This document shows positions 1 to 12,332 of a DNA stretch of 64,000 nt, piece after piece. The notes beneath the pieces were generated by a model. It did not search any database and was not told the origin of the DNA. It saw only the letters and a program-made list of their open reading frames with translations. A program made the translations under genes and the position numbers. This stretch comes from Odobenus rosmarus divergens (lineage: Eukaryota > Chordata > Mammalia > Carnivora > Odobenidae), in assembly GCF_000321225.1 (NCBI RefSeq), contig NW_004450331.1, forward strand, positions 1,972,090 through 2,036,089, given 5' to 3'. Within the stretch, counting starts at the first letter, position 1, and every line of letters begins with the position of its first letter.

Positions 1-1227
1 CAACCGCAAGAGCGTGTGCCACCATCTGGATTTATTCAGTGAGGCAAGAACCAATTCTGGGAGAGCGGGTCTAACTGGAAAGTCGACCCCCAAATAAGCA
101 AAAACCGCCTCCTTTAGCATCTGCTGCAACAGCTGTTTACCTAGTATGGGAGCAAATGACAGAACTGCAAACAAGGTTTTATTACAAGTAAACTGATTTA
201 GCTAGCTTGGTTATCTCATCAGAGATTAGAAGGGAAGGAGTGTAATAACTGAGAGCTGATTAGAAGAGGAGAGAGAAAACAGCTGGTATTAACACTGTTT
301 AAAAGGCATAGCATGAGTTGGCTACACAATATTATTCATAGGGATAAAAAAAATTCAATCTAATGTCCAGCAACAGGAAATCCTTTAATTGTGGTAGATT
401 CATATATTGGAATACTAGACAACCTTTCTAAATGACCGAAAAGAATAGGGAATAACTTGGAAAGGCGTTTATTCTGTAGTCATTGGGCAAAAGCGTGTTA
501 TAAAATTGTACATACAATGTGGTCCAATTTGGGGGGAGAGTGTATATTCATAGGGAAAGGAAAGTCTAAAAGGTAATAATAGCTCAAATTTTTTTACTGT
601 AAAAAATACCCCACATAACATTAAATTTACCATCTTAATTATTTTTAAGTCTATAGTTTAGTAGTGTTAAGTAGTGTGTACAACATTCACATTGTTGTGT
701 AACAGATCTCTAGAACTACTTCATCTTGCTACACTGAAACTATTCCATTGTCTGTATGAACCACATTTTCTTTATCCATTCATCTGTTGGTGGAATTTGG
801 GTTGTTTGCACCTCTCAGCTACTGTAAATAATGCTGCAGTGAACATGGGTGTGCAAACACCTCATTGAGATCCTGCTTTGAATTCTTTTTGATATATTTC
901 TAGAAGTGGGATTGCTGAGTCAGTGGCAACTCTTACATTTAGTGTGTTGAACCTATATGCTACTTTTCATAGCAGCTGCACCATTTTACATTGCTATCAA
1001 CATGGTTCCAATTTCTCCGGGTCTTCCCCAGCACTCATTTCCTTGTTTTGATAGTAGCCATCCTAATAGGTATGAGGTGATATCTCATTGATTTGATTTG
1101 CATTTCTCTTACAATCAGTGATGTTAAGTATCTTTTCAATTGCTTGTTGACCATTTGTATATTTTCCTTGGAACAGTCTATTAAAGTCCTTTGCCTATTT
1201 TTAATTTTTTTTTTTAAGATTTATTTA

Positions 1228-1420
1228 GGGGCACTTGGTGGCTCAGTCAGTTAAGCATCTGCCTTTGGCTCAGGTCATGATCCCAGGCCCTGGGATCGAG
1301 CCCCACATCGGGCTCCCTGCTCAGCAGGGGCTCTGCTTGCCCCTGTCCCTCTGCCTCTCCCCTGGCCTGTGTTCTCTCTCACTTGGTCTCTCTCAAATAA
1401 ATAAATAATAAATCTTTTAT
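1228..1420 (+). mobile_element. SINEC copy
   Basis: tRNA-Lys-derived head (GGGGCACTTGGTGGCTCAGT), body and AAATAAATAATAAA tail. Its tail abuts the reverse SINE at 1421, giving a tail-to-tail pair inside the L1. Confidence 0.9.
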
Positions 1421-1616
1421 TTTTTTTTAAAGATTTATTTATTTATTTGACAGAGAGAGACACAGTGAGAGAGGGAACACAAGCAGGGGGAGTGGGAGAG
1501 GGAGCAGCAGGCTTCCCGTGGAGCAGGGAGCCCGATGCAGGGCTCGATCCCAGGACCCTGGGATCATGACCTGAGCTGAAGGCAGTCGCTTAACAACTGA
1601 GCCACCCAGGCGCCCC
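1421..1616 (-). mobile_element. SINEC copy, reverse
   Basis: T-rich tail first, then the reversed body, ending GAGCCACCCAGGCGCCCC. Tail-to-tail with the + copy at 1228-1420. Confidence 0.92.
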
Positions 1617-1624
1617 TTTTATTT

Positions 1625-1834
1625 ATTTTTTTAAAAAGATTTTTATTTATTTTTATTAGAGCACGAGCCAGGGGAGAGACAAAGGGAGAGAGAGAATCCA
1701 CAAGCAGACTCCCCACTGAGCATGGAGCCTGACGCACTGTATCAGAGCAGGGCTCTATCCCAGGACCTTGAGATCATGACCTGAGCCAAAACCAAGTGTC
1801 AACTACTTAACCGACTGAGACACCCAGGCACCCC
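1625..1834 (-). mobile_element. SINEC copy, reverse, diverged
   Basis: Reverse body ending GAGACACCCAGGCACCCC. More diverged than its neighbour at 1421, so older. Confidence 0.88.
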
Positions 1835-2884
1835 CTTTGTCTACTCTTTAATCCAGTTATTTGTTTTCTTGTGGAGTTGTAGAAAATCTCTGTATAGTCT
1901 GGATATTAATCCTTTATCAGATATATGATTTGCAAATATTTTCTCTTATTTCATAGACTGCCTCTTTACTCTGATTGTTTCCTTTGACATATAGAAGTTT
2001 TTAGGTTTGATGTAGGCTATTTTTGTTTCTGTTCACTGTAATTTTGGTATCATATTCAAGAAATCATCGCCAACTCCAATGTCTTGCTTTTTTGCTGTTT
2101 TCTTCTAGGAAGTGTATATAGCTTTAGGTCTTACATTTAGGTCTTTAATCCATTTTAATTTATGTATTTGGTGTAAGGTAATAGTCCAACTCCTTTTTTT
2201 TTTTTTTTTGCATTTGGATATCCAGGTATCCCAATACTATTTGTTGAAGAGACTGTCCTTTCCCCATTTTCTAGTCTTGGCAACTTGGTCAAAACTTATT
2301 AGGGTATATATGCACGGGTTTGTTTCTGGGCTCTATTCTGTTTTGTTGGTCTATACATCTGCCTTTATACCAGTACCACACTGTCTTAATTAGTGTTTCA
2401 TTGTATTATGTTTTGAAATCAGGAATTGTGAGGCTGCCAATTTTGTTCTTTTTCAAGATTGTTTTGGATACTTGGAATATTTTAAGATTCCATATAAATT
2501 TTAGGACTTTTTTCCTACTTCTGTAGAAAAAAAATGCCACTGGGATTTAATATGGATTGCACTGAATCTTTACATCGTTTTGAAAAGTGTACATATTTAA
2601 CAATATTAAGTCTCCCAATCCATAAGCAGAGGATATCTCCATTCATTTGTATCCTCTTTCTTTTCTTTTAGCAATGCTTTAGAGTTTTCAATGTACAAGT
2701 CTTTCACCTCCTTGGTTATGTTTATTCCTAAATATTTTATCCATTTTGATGCTATAGTAAATGGGATTATTTTCTTAATTTCTTTTTTGGATTAATTATT
2801 GGTAGTGTATATAAATGTAACTGATTTTTGTGTGTTGACTTTGTATCCTGCTACTTTGCTAAAATTATTAATTGTAACCGTGTA

Positions 2885-2915
<31 letters not shown>
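2885..2915. repeat. (TG)n microsatellite
   Basis: About 14 TG units inside the antisense L1. Confidence 0.9.
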
Positions 2916-3168
2916 CTGTTGAGTCTTTAAGGTTTTGTACATATAAGATCATATAATCTGTGATCAGAGATAATTTTGCTTCCTTTCCAATTTAGGTGCT
3001 TTTTAATTTCTTTCTCTTGTCTAATTGCTCTGGCTAGGAATTCTAGTACTCTGTTGACTGGTAGTGATAAAAGGAAGCATCCTCACCTTGTTTCTGATCT
3101 TAGAGTAAAAACTTTCAGTCTTTCATAGTTGAGTATGATGTCAGCTGTGGGGTTTTCATATATATATA

Positions 3169-3218
3169 NNNNNNNNNNNNNNNNNNNNNNNNNNNNNNNN
3201 NNNNNNNNNNNNNNNNNN
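3169..3218. other. assembly gap (50 N)
   Basis: Exactly 50 N after a (TA)n tract, inside L1 sequence. The true length is unknown; 50 looks like a placeholder. Confidence 0.95.
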
Positions 3219-3671
3219 ATTTAATGTTAAGGTAGTTTCCTTCTATTCCTAGTTTGTTGAGTGCTTTTATCATGAAAGAGTGTTATATTTTGTCATGTGT
3301 TTTTCTGCATCAACTGAGATAATCATGTGGATTTTGTCCTATATTTGTTAATGTGGAGTGTTCTACTGATTTTTTTAATTATTGAACCATCCTTGCATTC
3401 TAAGTGTAAATCCCATTTGATCATGGTGTATAATCCTTTTAGTGTGCTGTTTCATTCAGTTTACTAGTGTTTTGTTGAGGATTTTTACATTGTTACTCAT
3501 TAGGAATATTTTTCTACGGTTTTCTTTTCTTGTGTCTTTATCTAGTTTTAGTATCAGGATAATGCTGGCTTCACAGAATGAGTTTGGAAGTCTTCCTTCT
3601 TCAATTCTTTGGAAGATTGTGAGGAGGATTGGTGTTAATTCTTTAAATGTTGGGTAGAATCCTTCAGTGAG

Positions 3672-3893
3672 TCATCTGGTCCTAGTTGGAAGGTGTTTGA
3701 TTACTGCTTCAATCTCCTTACCAGTTATAAATCTGTTCAGATTTTTTATTTCTTTATGATTCAGTCTTGATAGGTTGTATATTTCTGGGAATTTATCCAA
3801 TTCTTCTAGGTTATCCAATTTGTTATTATAGAATTGTTCATAGTAGTCTCTTATAATCCTTTTAATTTCTGTGATATTAGTTGTGATATGCAC
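3672..3893 (-). pseudogene. L1 ORF2 reverse transcriptase fragment
   Basis: An open stretch of 73 codons with the L1 ORF2 pattern (IKRIIRDYYEQFYNNKLDNLEELD, then a LTGKEIEAVIKHLP-like end), just upstream of the RT domain. Part of the dead L1. Confidence 0.8.
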
Positions 3894-3988
3894 TGATTCA
3901 ATTCTAGGTTTAGTTATTTGAGTCTTCTGCCTCTTTTTCTTAGTCTAACTAGGGCATTGCCAATTTTGTCAATCTTTTTGAAAAACAG

Positions 3989-4381
3989 TGTCTTAGTCTG
4001 CTCAAGCTACCATAAAATATCATAGACTGGGTGGCTTAAAAAACAGATATTTATTTCTCACAGTTCTGGAGGCTGAAAGTCTGAGATCTGGGTGCCAGCA
4101 TGGTCAGGTGCTGGTGAGAACCCTCTGCCTGGCTTGCAGATAGCTGCCTTCTTGCTGTGTGCTCACACGGCCTTCTCTTGGTGCATGTGCTTGAAGACAG
4201 ATATTTCTCTCTCTCTCCCTCTTGTTATATGGGCATTAATCCCAACATGAGGTTCCGACCCTCAAGACCTCATCTAAACCTAATTATCCCTCAAAGACCC
4301 CACCTCCAAATACTATCACATTGTGGATTAGGGCTTTAATATATGAATTTAGGGGGAGACACAAACATTCAGTCCATAACA
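3989..4381 (-). mobile_element. MaLR solo LTR (MST/MLT1-like), reverse
   Basis: Starts TGTCTTAGTCTGCTC and ends GTCCATAACA, with the typical TTTATTTCTCACAGTTCTGGAGGCTG and CCCCACCTCCAAATACTATCACATTG segments. The L1 sequence resumes on both sides, so it inserted into the L1. No internal retroviral genes are present. Confidence 0.85.
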
Positions 4382-4538
4382 CCAACTCTTGATTTTGTTG
4401 ATTTTTTTATTGTTTTTCTATTCTCTAATTCATTTACCTCTGCTCTAATCTTCATTATTTCTTTCCTTCAAAATTTGGGTTTAGTTTGTTCTTTTTTTGT
4501 CTCCTCAAGGTGTAGAGTTAGATTATGGATTTGAGATT

Positions 4539-4733
4539 CTTTTTTTTTTTAAAGATTTTATTTATTTATTTGACAGAGACACAGAGAGGGAACACAAGCA
4601 GGGGGGGAGTGGGAGAGGGAGAAGCAGGCTTCCCGCTGAGCAGGGAGCCCGAAGCAAGGCTCAATCCCAGGACCCTGAGATCATGACCTGAGCTGAAGGC
4701 AGACGCTTAATGACTGAGCCACCCAGGCGCCCC
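4539..4733 (-). mobile_element. SINEC copy, reverse
   Basis: T tract, reversed body, ending ACCCAGGCGCCCC. Flanked by similar GAGATTCTT and GAGATCTTT, a likely target duplication. Confidence 0.92.
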
Positions 4734-5088
4734 GAGATCTTTTTTAATATAAGCACTTACCACTATAAAATTCCCTCTTAGTATTGCTTTTGCTGCATCA
4801 CGTAAGCTTTGGTATATTGTGTTTGTTTTCATTTGTCTCCAGGTATTTTCTAAGTTCCTTTGTGATTTCTTCTTTAACCCACTGGTTAAGAGCGTGTTGT
4901 TTAATTTCCATGTATTTGTGGATTTTCCTTTTACTGATTTCTAGTTTTATTCCACTGTGGTCAGAGAAGATACTTTGTATAATTTCAATCTTCTTAAATT
5001 TGTTAAGACTTATTTTGTGACCTAACCTGTGGTCTACCTTAGAGAATGTCCATGTGCACTTCAGAAGAATATGTATTCTACTGTTGGG

Positions 5089-5367
5089 TTAAGTGTTCTG
5101 TATGTATCTGTTAAGTTTAATTGGTCTATATATAGTGTTGTTCAATTCCTCTATTTTCTTCTGTCTGGTTATTCTAGCCATAAATGAAATCAGAATATTG
5201 AAGTCTCGTATGATTATTGTCTTGCTGTCTATTTCTCCCTTCAGTTCTGTCAATGTTTGCTTCATATATTTAGGAGCCCTAATATTAGGTGCATATATAT
5301 TATAATTGTTATATCTTCCTGGTGAATTGACCCTGTTATCATTATATAATGTCCTTCTTTGTCTCAT
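5089..5367 (-). pseudogene. L1 ORF2 endonuclease-region fragment
   Basis: 92 codons with the recognisable L1 endonuclease segment YAPNIRAPKYMKQTL and an altered catalytic-region GDFN (here RDFN). Part of the dead L1. Confidence 0.8.
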
Positions 5368-6153
5368 ATGACAGTTTTCGTCTTAAAGTCTATTTTGTCT
5401 AAATATGGCCTCCCCTCCTCTTTTCAGGTTCCTGTTTGCATAAAATATCTTTTTCCATGCTTTCACTTCTAGCCTATGTGTGTCTTTAGATCTAAAATGA
5501 ATCTCTTTAGACAGTATATTAGTTGGATCTTGTTTTTTATCCATTCAGCCAATCTGTGTCTTTCAGTTGGTACATTTAAAATCCATTTACTTATGAAGTA
5601 CTTGCTGACAGGTAAGGATTTACTATTGCCACTTCATTCATTGTTTTCTGTGTATGTTATAGCTCTTTTGTCCCTCTTTTCTTCCTACTACCTTATGTTT
5701 CATTAATTTTTTAACTTTTTGTAGTGACATATTTTTATTCCTTTCTCATTTTCCCTTTGCATATATTCTATAGTTTATTTGTGGTTATCATTGCAATTAC
5801 ATAAAACATGTTAAAGTTGTAACAATACATCTTAAGCCATTAACGGCTTAACTTCAATCACATATAAAAACTGCCCCTTTACATAAACTCTGTACCCCCC
5901 ACTTTGTTACTGAGGTGCAAATTACCTCTTTTTATATCACATCCCTTAGCATATATTTATATATAACTACTTTTTGTGCTTTTGCTTTTAAAATTCTATA
6001 CGAGAAAGTGATATATGCACCTACATTGTAACACTACATAATTATACATTTATATATTTACCTTTACCACAGGAGTTTTATATTTTTATATGGCTTTGGT
6101 TGCTGTTTATTATCCTTTCACTTCAACTTGAAAGACTCCCTTCAGCATTTCTT

Positions 6154-6579
6154 TTTATTTCCAGCCAGTTTATGGACACTGCAGTGCTCAGACTTCGACC
6201 AGGTACACCTACAGTGGGCACAACAGTTTCTTCCACTGCTGCTTCTTAGTCTTCAGGTTCTCCTCAGGTTTGCTGAGCCAGCAGCACGTGGCACACATTT
6301 TCTTGGACTACTTGCCCTTGTAGAATTTTCCAAGATTCTCTTTCTGCATCCAGTTAATGTGGTGAAAACACAGGTGATGGATTTGTGAACAACTTGGATC
6401 TTGGACAGCTTGGATGCCACTCTGCCTGTCACATTGGAGACATGCAGCTGGGATAATTTCACCTTCCAGTTTTCCAGCTCTTTCAACAGTTCCTTCTCCT
6501 TACCTTGAAGGTCTTGAGACTTAGTATTGGCCATGGCTGCACAAGCCACCACGTCTGCCGCCTGCTCCAAGGGAAAGAG
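6154..6579 (-). pseudogene. RPL35P: RPL35 processed pseudogene
   Basis: On the minus strand the ATG at 6534-6532 is preceded by a 5' UTR starting CTCTTTCCCTTGGAGC, the terminal-oligopyrimidine start of RPL35 mRNA, so the copy is full length at the 5' end. The frame reads MANTKSQDLQGKEKELLKEL, LSQLHVSNVTG and ASKLSKIQVVHKSI, clearly uL29/RPL35, then is lost to frameshifts after about residue 68. C-terminal codons (KTKKQQ..KKL) appear later in another frame. There are no introns, and an AATAAA is followed by a short A tail near 6154. It is flanked by matching 16-mers. No sign of function. Confidence 0.92.
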
Positions 6580-6595
6580 CCCATCAGCATTTCTT

Positions 6596-6819
6596 TTTTT
6601 TTTTTTAAATATAGTTTCTTTTTTTTTTTAAGATTTTATTTATTTATTTATTTGAGAGAGAGAATGAGAGAGAGAGAGAGCATGAGAGGGGGGAGGGTCA
6701 GAGGGGGAAGCAGACTCCCTGCTGAGCAGGGAGCCCGATGTGGGACTCGATCCTGGGACTCCGGGATCATGACCTGAGCCGAAGGCAGTCGCTGAACCAA
6801 CTGAGCCACCCAGGCGCCC
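6596..6819 (-). mobile_element. SINEC copy, reverse, beside the RPL35 pseudogene
   Basis: Two T tracts, then the reversed body, ending CACCCAGGCGCCCC. Bounded by CCATCAGCATTTCTT at 6581-6595 and 6821-6835. Confidence 0.93.
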
Positions 6820-8449
6820 CCCATCAGCATTTCTTATAGGGCAGGTCTAGTGATGAGAAACTCTCTCAGCTTTTGTTTATCTGGAAAAATCTAAATTTCT
6901 CCTTTGTTTTTTGAAGGATGGTTTTGCTGGGTATGGTATTCTTGGTTGGCACTTGTTTCTTCCAGTATTTTTAATATATCATCCTACTCCCTTCTAGTCC
7001 ACAATGTTTCTGCTGATAAATCTTTTGATAATCTAGTAGGAGCTCCCTTGTACATAACAAGTCGCTTTTCTCTTTCTGCTTTCAATATTCTCTTTGTGAC
7101 TTTTGACAGTTTGATTATGATATGCCTTGGTATAATTCTCTTTAGATTTATCTTAGTTGGAGTTTTTTTAATTTCATGAATTTGTATGTCCATTTCTAGT
7201 CTCAGGTTTAGGGAATTTGAGGCCATTAATTATTACTCAATTGGGCTCTGAGCTCCTTTCTCTCTTTCTTCTTCTTCTGAGACTTCCATAATGTATGTGT
7301 TGCTCTGCTTTATGTTGTCCCACAAGTCGCTTAGGCTCTCTTCATCTTTCTTCAGTCTTTTTTCTGTTTGCTCCTCTAAGTAATTTTGAAAGTCCTGTCT
7401 CTGAGTTCACTGATCCTTTCTTCTGCACCTTGTCAAGTCTGATGTTGAATAGTGAATTTTTCAGTGCAGTTACTATTGTTTTCATTTTCAGAATTTCTGT
7501 TTCATTCTTCATCACAGTTCTATCTCATCATTGATATTCTCATGTTATTCATGCATTGTTTTCCTGATTTTGTTTGGTTGTCTATCTGCTCTCTTTTAAT
7601 TTATTGAGCATTTATGATGAGTAACTCATAAGTCTCCATTTATTTAGGGTCAGTTTCAGGAAATTTAATTTTTCCTTTAAAAGGGCCACATTTCCTTGTT
7701 TCCTTGTATGTCTTGTTATCTACTGTTGGGATTTTGGCATTTGAAAAATCAGCCATCCCTCCCCAACATCGCAGTCTGGTTTTGTACAGGAATGACATTC
7801 TCAACTCAGCGCTGCTAGAGATTCTGGAGCCTTCGCAAGCCTTTTCTGGGGGTGTGTCCTTTTTGGGCTTGTGTGTAACCTAACTGAAGAGGTTTGCCTA
7901 TTTCTACTCAGTACTCCCCATCGCTATCTGCCTGCGCTACTGTGGCCTTGCTGGTGCTGTAGTACGCCATGGTACTGGAGCGCCGCCTAGTGTCTATCTG
8001 CGGGACTGCAGACTCTGGTGCATGTCGGTCACTTTGTTCTCAGAAGCCAAGCTCCCAACCTGGCTCCTGGGTGTCAGACAAGATGTAAACCAGTCCCTTC
8101 AACAGTCTACCTAAAAGAATGTTAGGCATACATTCTGTTCCTTTCATCCCCAGGGAGAAGATGGGAGTTAGGTTAGGTGTTTCCTCCCAGTAGCACTGCA
8201 CTGGGTCAGAGGGAGGGGCTCCAGCAAGAGAAAGCACCATGAACTTTCCTACCAGGCTTTAATGTGGTTGGCTTTGCGCTCACCTGGAGTGCAGGAACCT
8301 CTTGACTGGGTTCTAGATTTTTCAGACAATTAATCCATGCATTGCTGTTAAATCTGTGTCTCCATGGGGGAAAGGAGGGTAGAGGGCTTCCTATTCTACC
8401 ATCTTGCTAATGTCCCTTCTGGTAGCTCTAGTTTTTATGACCTTTTGCA

Positions 8450-8625
8450 ATGTTTCAGACAATGTCTTAGGTACTTTACATCTGTTAGATAATTTAATCC
8501 TCACAACCCTATGATCTAGGTGCTATTATCATGATCCTCATTTTCGAACTAGCAAATGGTTAAATTGGAATTCAAACGCAGGACTTAGAAGTGCATGCCT
8601 TTAACTACCATGCTGTACTAGATAT
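8450..8625 (-). mobile_element. MIR SINE, reverse
   Basis: Contains TTAGATAATTTAATCCTCACAACCCTATGA and the reverse tRNA-like part. Typical old MIR divergence. Confidence 0.75.
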
Positions 8626-9179
8626 TAGATTATGGGTTGTTTTTTTTTTTTCCTTCTTGCTTTTTTTCTACAATACACGTGCATTACCTTTGCGATACAT
8701 GTATCTCCCATTTTTCTTATAGGCATGTAATTTGTAGAATGGAGCTTAACACTTTTAGACAGCAAAGGCTTAATTTTAGCAGGATTAGTTACTTCAGTTA
8801 AATTCATTCCCCTAAAATTCAAGATTAATGAAGTACTCAGAAGGTACAGACTTCTTTCCCCTTCCTCCCTCCATAAGCCTCCAGTTCTGTTTTTCTTACC
8901 ATCAACCAAGGAAGAGTGTAGGAAAAAGCCTAAGACCTTCTTCCAGCGGAGTGATGGTAGGTGCTTCTCCTTACCTCCTTCCAGCCCCGTTCTTTCAGTT
9001 CTGCCTTTTCCACTTCTGTTTCCAGTACTTTAAAAAAAAGAAAAATTGAAGGCTTTAAAAATGTGAGGGAATATGTAAGAAGGATACTTTTAAAGTATGA
9101 AACAGGTGAATGAAGACATTTTCTTTGCCCCAAATATTAGTTTATGTTGAGAATTATTACAGAAAAAGAAACTCAAGTG

Positions 9180-10085
9180 GTCCAACTTCAAAAATATTCA
9201 TGAAAGACAATACACAAGATACCACTTCATGCCTACCAACTGGGCAGAAATTAAAGTCTGATAAAAACAGGTGTTGAAGATGTAATATCATGGAGACTCT
9301 GTGAGCTGTTAATACGAGTGTGAATTGGTGCACACACTTGAGAAAGAGCAATTGGGCAATATCTAGTAATGCTGAAGATGCACATCCCTTACAACCTAGC
9401 AGTTCCACTCCTCCATAAGGCCATTGCTCCTCAAAGTGTGGTCCTAGGACCAGCAGCATCGATACCACCTGGGAACTTAAGACAAATGCAGAATCTCAGG
9501 CCCTATCCCAAACCTACTGAATCAGAGTTTGCCTGTTAACAAGATTTACCAGATGAGTGAATGCACCTGAATATATGAGAAACAATTATATGTGGGAAAA
9601 GATGTGCAAATCTATACATAGTATTGTTTGTAGTAGGAAAACATTGAAAACAACCAGAAGTCCATCCACAGGATAACAGACATTTGGTAAAACAGGATAT
9701 ATCTCTACAACAATTTGAGTTACATGTATAAACAACCAAAAAAGTACAGGTGCAAAATGATACATATGGTATACCATTTAAAGTACAAAATGCAAAATAT
9801 TATATATTATTTGTGAATATATAAACATAGTAAGGGAATGACAGCATGAGAATGATAAGCACCGAATTCAAAATAGAGTTTGCTTAGGGAGGGAATAAAA
9901 GGAATGAGATTTTGGAGGCATATACAGGGTGCTTTATCTTTGTGACATTTAATCTAAACTGAATACAATGGTAACATTTAACAGAGTGGATGATGAGTAC
10001 ATAGTTATTCATTATGTTATTTTCTAAATTTTTCCATATACTTGAAGTAAGTTTACACATTTGTAAAGATTTAATTTACAAAAAA
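9180..10085 (+). mobile_element. old L1 3' region with a MER5A inside
   Basis: The order follows an L1M 3' end: AATTGGTGCACACACTTG, ACCTAGCAGTTCCACTC, then GGAAAACATTGAAAACAACC and CCATCCACAGGATAAC. Interrupted at 9425-9540 by MER5A. Confidence 0.7.
9425..9540 (-). mobile_element. MER5A-like hAT MITE, reverse
   Basis: CTCAAAGTGTGGTCCTAGGACCAGCAGCATC..CACCTGGGAACTT..CAGAATCTCAGGCCC is the MER5 pattern; it interrupts the L1 above. Confidence 0.75.
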
Positions 10086-12025
10086 AAGAAATGCCTTCTT
10101 TCCCACCCTAAATTGTGTATTATCAAGTAGCTTTTAGATTTCTGAAGTGATACTATGAATCAACTGGTTTGTCAAATTGTATCCAAGTCTTTTGGATTAA
10201 ATATGCCACTCTGGTGAAGCTTGTCTTCAAATACTGAAGCACAGAGAGGAAAACTAGGGAACTGACCATGGATGTAGACAATATAATTTTTGCTGCTATG
10301 CTGATGAAATGTTAAGGGTACACAGTCAAATATTTGTGGAGTAAAATGAAAATTATACCTGATTCACTAGTTTGTCTCTCTACTTAAACCACACAAGGAA
10401 GATAATCTAGACTCTATATGTTAACCAGTTACCTTGAAGCTCTTTTGTCAACCTCATGTCATCAACCAGCTGGAAGTCTCATCTTGTTTCCTTGTCATTT
10501 ATAATGTAAACAGTATTCAATCCTCGGTGAAGCAGAGGAATAGAGTGTTCTCTGCCATTCATGTTTCTTTTGACATAGTGGTTGTCCAGCTTTTTCCGCT
10601 TGGAAAACTTCTGGGGACTGCATGACTCACATCTCTTTTCCACCAGGAAAAAAACAAAAGTCAAGAGAAGACATTACTGGAATTATTTATTAATCCAGAA
10701 GCTACTCAACTCAGGGACATTTACATAATTCACTAGAGAAAACACAGTCTTGTATAAGAAAAAGATCGCCTGATTTATTGGAATTGTTGCTCTCTGTTAT
10801 TAAGGACCCACCAAATGCAAATGCTACCCTAAGGATTCAGTCCTAAGACCTACTGAGCAGGTTTGGAAATGTCCCTGAAGGATTATGGAAAGTTCCAAAC
10901 AAAGTGTCAAGTCTCTCAAGGAGCTCATCATCAAGATGAAGATGAACAAGAATCAAGTCATCTGTGCAAATTCAAATGGTAACATGTATACCGAGGCACT
11001 GCAATGAGGACATCAAAACGCTAGAGTAGAGTTAAGGGAATCATAAGGAGCCATCATCAGCCTGTGGTGATTTCCCAGAGGAAATGAATTTTAATAGTTT
11101 TGAGATGGAAGTGAAATCCTAATGGGAAGGAGAAATAATCAAAGCAGTCAGAAGTGAGCTTCTAAATAGAAATAAGCTGAGTCCAGGAAGATTACATTAA
11201 CTTTATTATATAGAGTTTGAAAAGCTTCTTTATCTCTTTAGATAAAGAATCCTTACTAACTGGGTGAACTTGGGTAGGTTAACTTTTCCAGTCCTTTTAT
11301 CTGTAGAATAGGTAATATCCACCACCAAGTGACTGCGTGGATCAGTAATGAATGTAACATCCTTAGCAGGGAAATTATGCTCAATACTTCCATTTGTGAG
11401 CAAAAATAATGCTTGATCATGATAGAGAATTCAAACCACATAGAAACTCATAAAATGAAAATTATTCTCCATCCTCCCAATGACATTGTCTTTAACATAA
11501 TTGTGCATGTTTCTCTCATTTTCGTACTTTGTACACATTCTAATAGTTATTACCATTATCAGTGCCATCATACTGTGTTTCATCTTGTCACCTAAAAAAT
11601 GTTTTGAAGAACGTTCCAAATCAGCATGTATAGGTTTACTTCACTGTTTTTAAAGGTAGAAGCAGCTTCTAACAAGCCAAATATGAGACCGAAATGGGCA
11701 AGGGGGAAAGGAAAATGAAACTCTATGGGGGGGGTGGCTATCCCCAAGTGACTGAGGCACCTCCTGGCCTCACCTGTTTCTTCTTCTAGCTTAGACTCCA
11801 CAGCGCATCAGTCCGATCACTCTCGAAGGTACATACTGCAACTCCTCCGCATCCTTCCTCCAGGCACTTTCCTGCCAACCTGAGACCCTGGGAGGCTGTC
11901 TTCCATGACCAGCACATCCGCGTAGCAGTGGAGCTGCTACCGAAAGCTATGCCGTGACGTCAGGACCTCAAATATCTCAGTAACACCGCCATGTAGTTCC
12001 TCCGGGGGGGGCTCAGCAACTGCTC
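10086..12025. other. intergenic; no gene recognised
   Basis: Both strands show only short chance open frames. I see no exon-like conserved coding, RNA gene or clear repeat. There is a G-run at 11727-11735. Confidence 0.5.
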
Positions 12026-12040
12026 CCACCTAAGCTTTCC

Positions 12041-12250
12041 TCTCTTTCTCCCTTTCTTTCTCTCGTTCCTTCCTTCCTTCTTTCTCTCTCTCTTTCTTTT
12101 CTTTCTTTCTTTCTTTTTTTTTTCTTTTCTTTCCTTCTCTCCCTTCCTCCTTCCTCCCTCCCTCCCTCTATCCTTTCCTTTCCTTTCCTTTCCTTTCCTT
12201 CCCTCCCTCCTTCCTTCCTCCCTCTCTCCCTTCCTTCCTTCCTTCCTTCA
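12041..12250. repeat. long polypyrimidine tract (CTTT/CCTT/CTCC)n
   Basis: About 210 nt almost purely C/T on the + strand. It derives from the tail of the reverse SINE. Confidence 0.9.
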
Positions 12251-12332
12251 TCTCTACACTCAACGTAAGGCTCCACCTCACCACCCTGAGATCAAGAGTT
12301 GCATGGTCCACTGACTGAGCCAGCCAGGCACC
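12041..12332 (-). mobile_element. diverged SINEC copy with a 200-nt pyrimidine tail
   Basis: Flanked by CCCACCTAAGCTTTCC (12025-12040) and CCCACCTAAGCTTTTC (12333-12348), a target duplication. The tail has expanded into a (CTTT)n/(CCTT)n tract at about 12041-12250. The remaining body ends CTGAGCCAGCCAGGCACCC. Confidence 0.8.

Larger units (their letters stand above)
665..8420 (-). mobile_element. long antisense L1 (L1M-type), interrupted
   Basis: Read on the minus strand, the order runs 5' UTR-like (about 8420-7760), ORF1 region (about 7740-5900), ORF2 endonuclease region (about 5370-5089, reading YAPNIRAPKYMKQTL then ELKGEIDSKTIIIRDFN), reverse transcriptase N-terminal region (3893-3672), and 3' UTR-like sequence (about 1200-665). 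Stops and frameshifts are dense, so it is dead. It carries SINEs at 1228, 1421, 1625, 4539 and 6596, a MaLR LTR at 3989, and the RPL35 pseudogene at 6154. An assembly gap sits inside it at 3169. Confidence 0.88.

Noticed and set aside
6253..6570. 105-codon minus frame as a possible live ribosomal protein gene
   Set aside because: It is the RPL35 processed copy: intronless, flanked by target duplications, frameshifted after about residue 68, and missing the intact C-terminus.
12041..12250. CRISPR-like regular repetition
   Set aside because: Simple C/T repeat without spacers in an animal genome.
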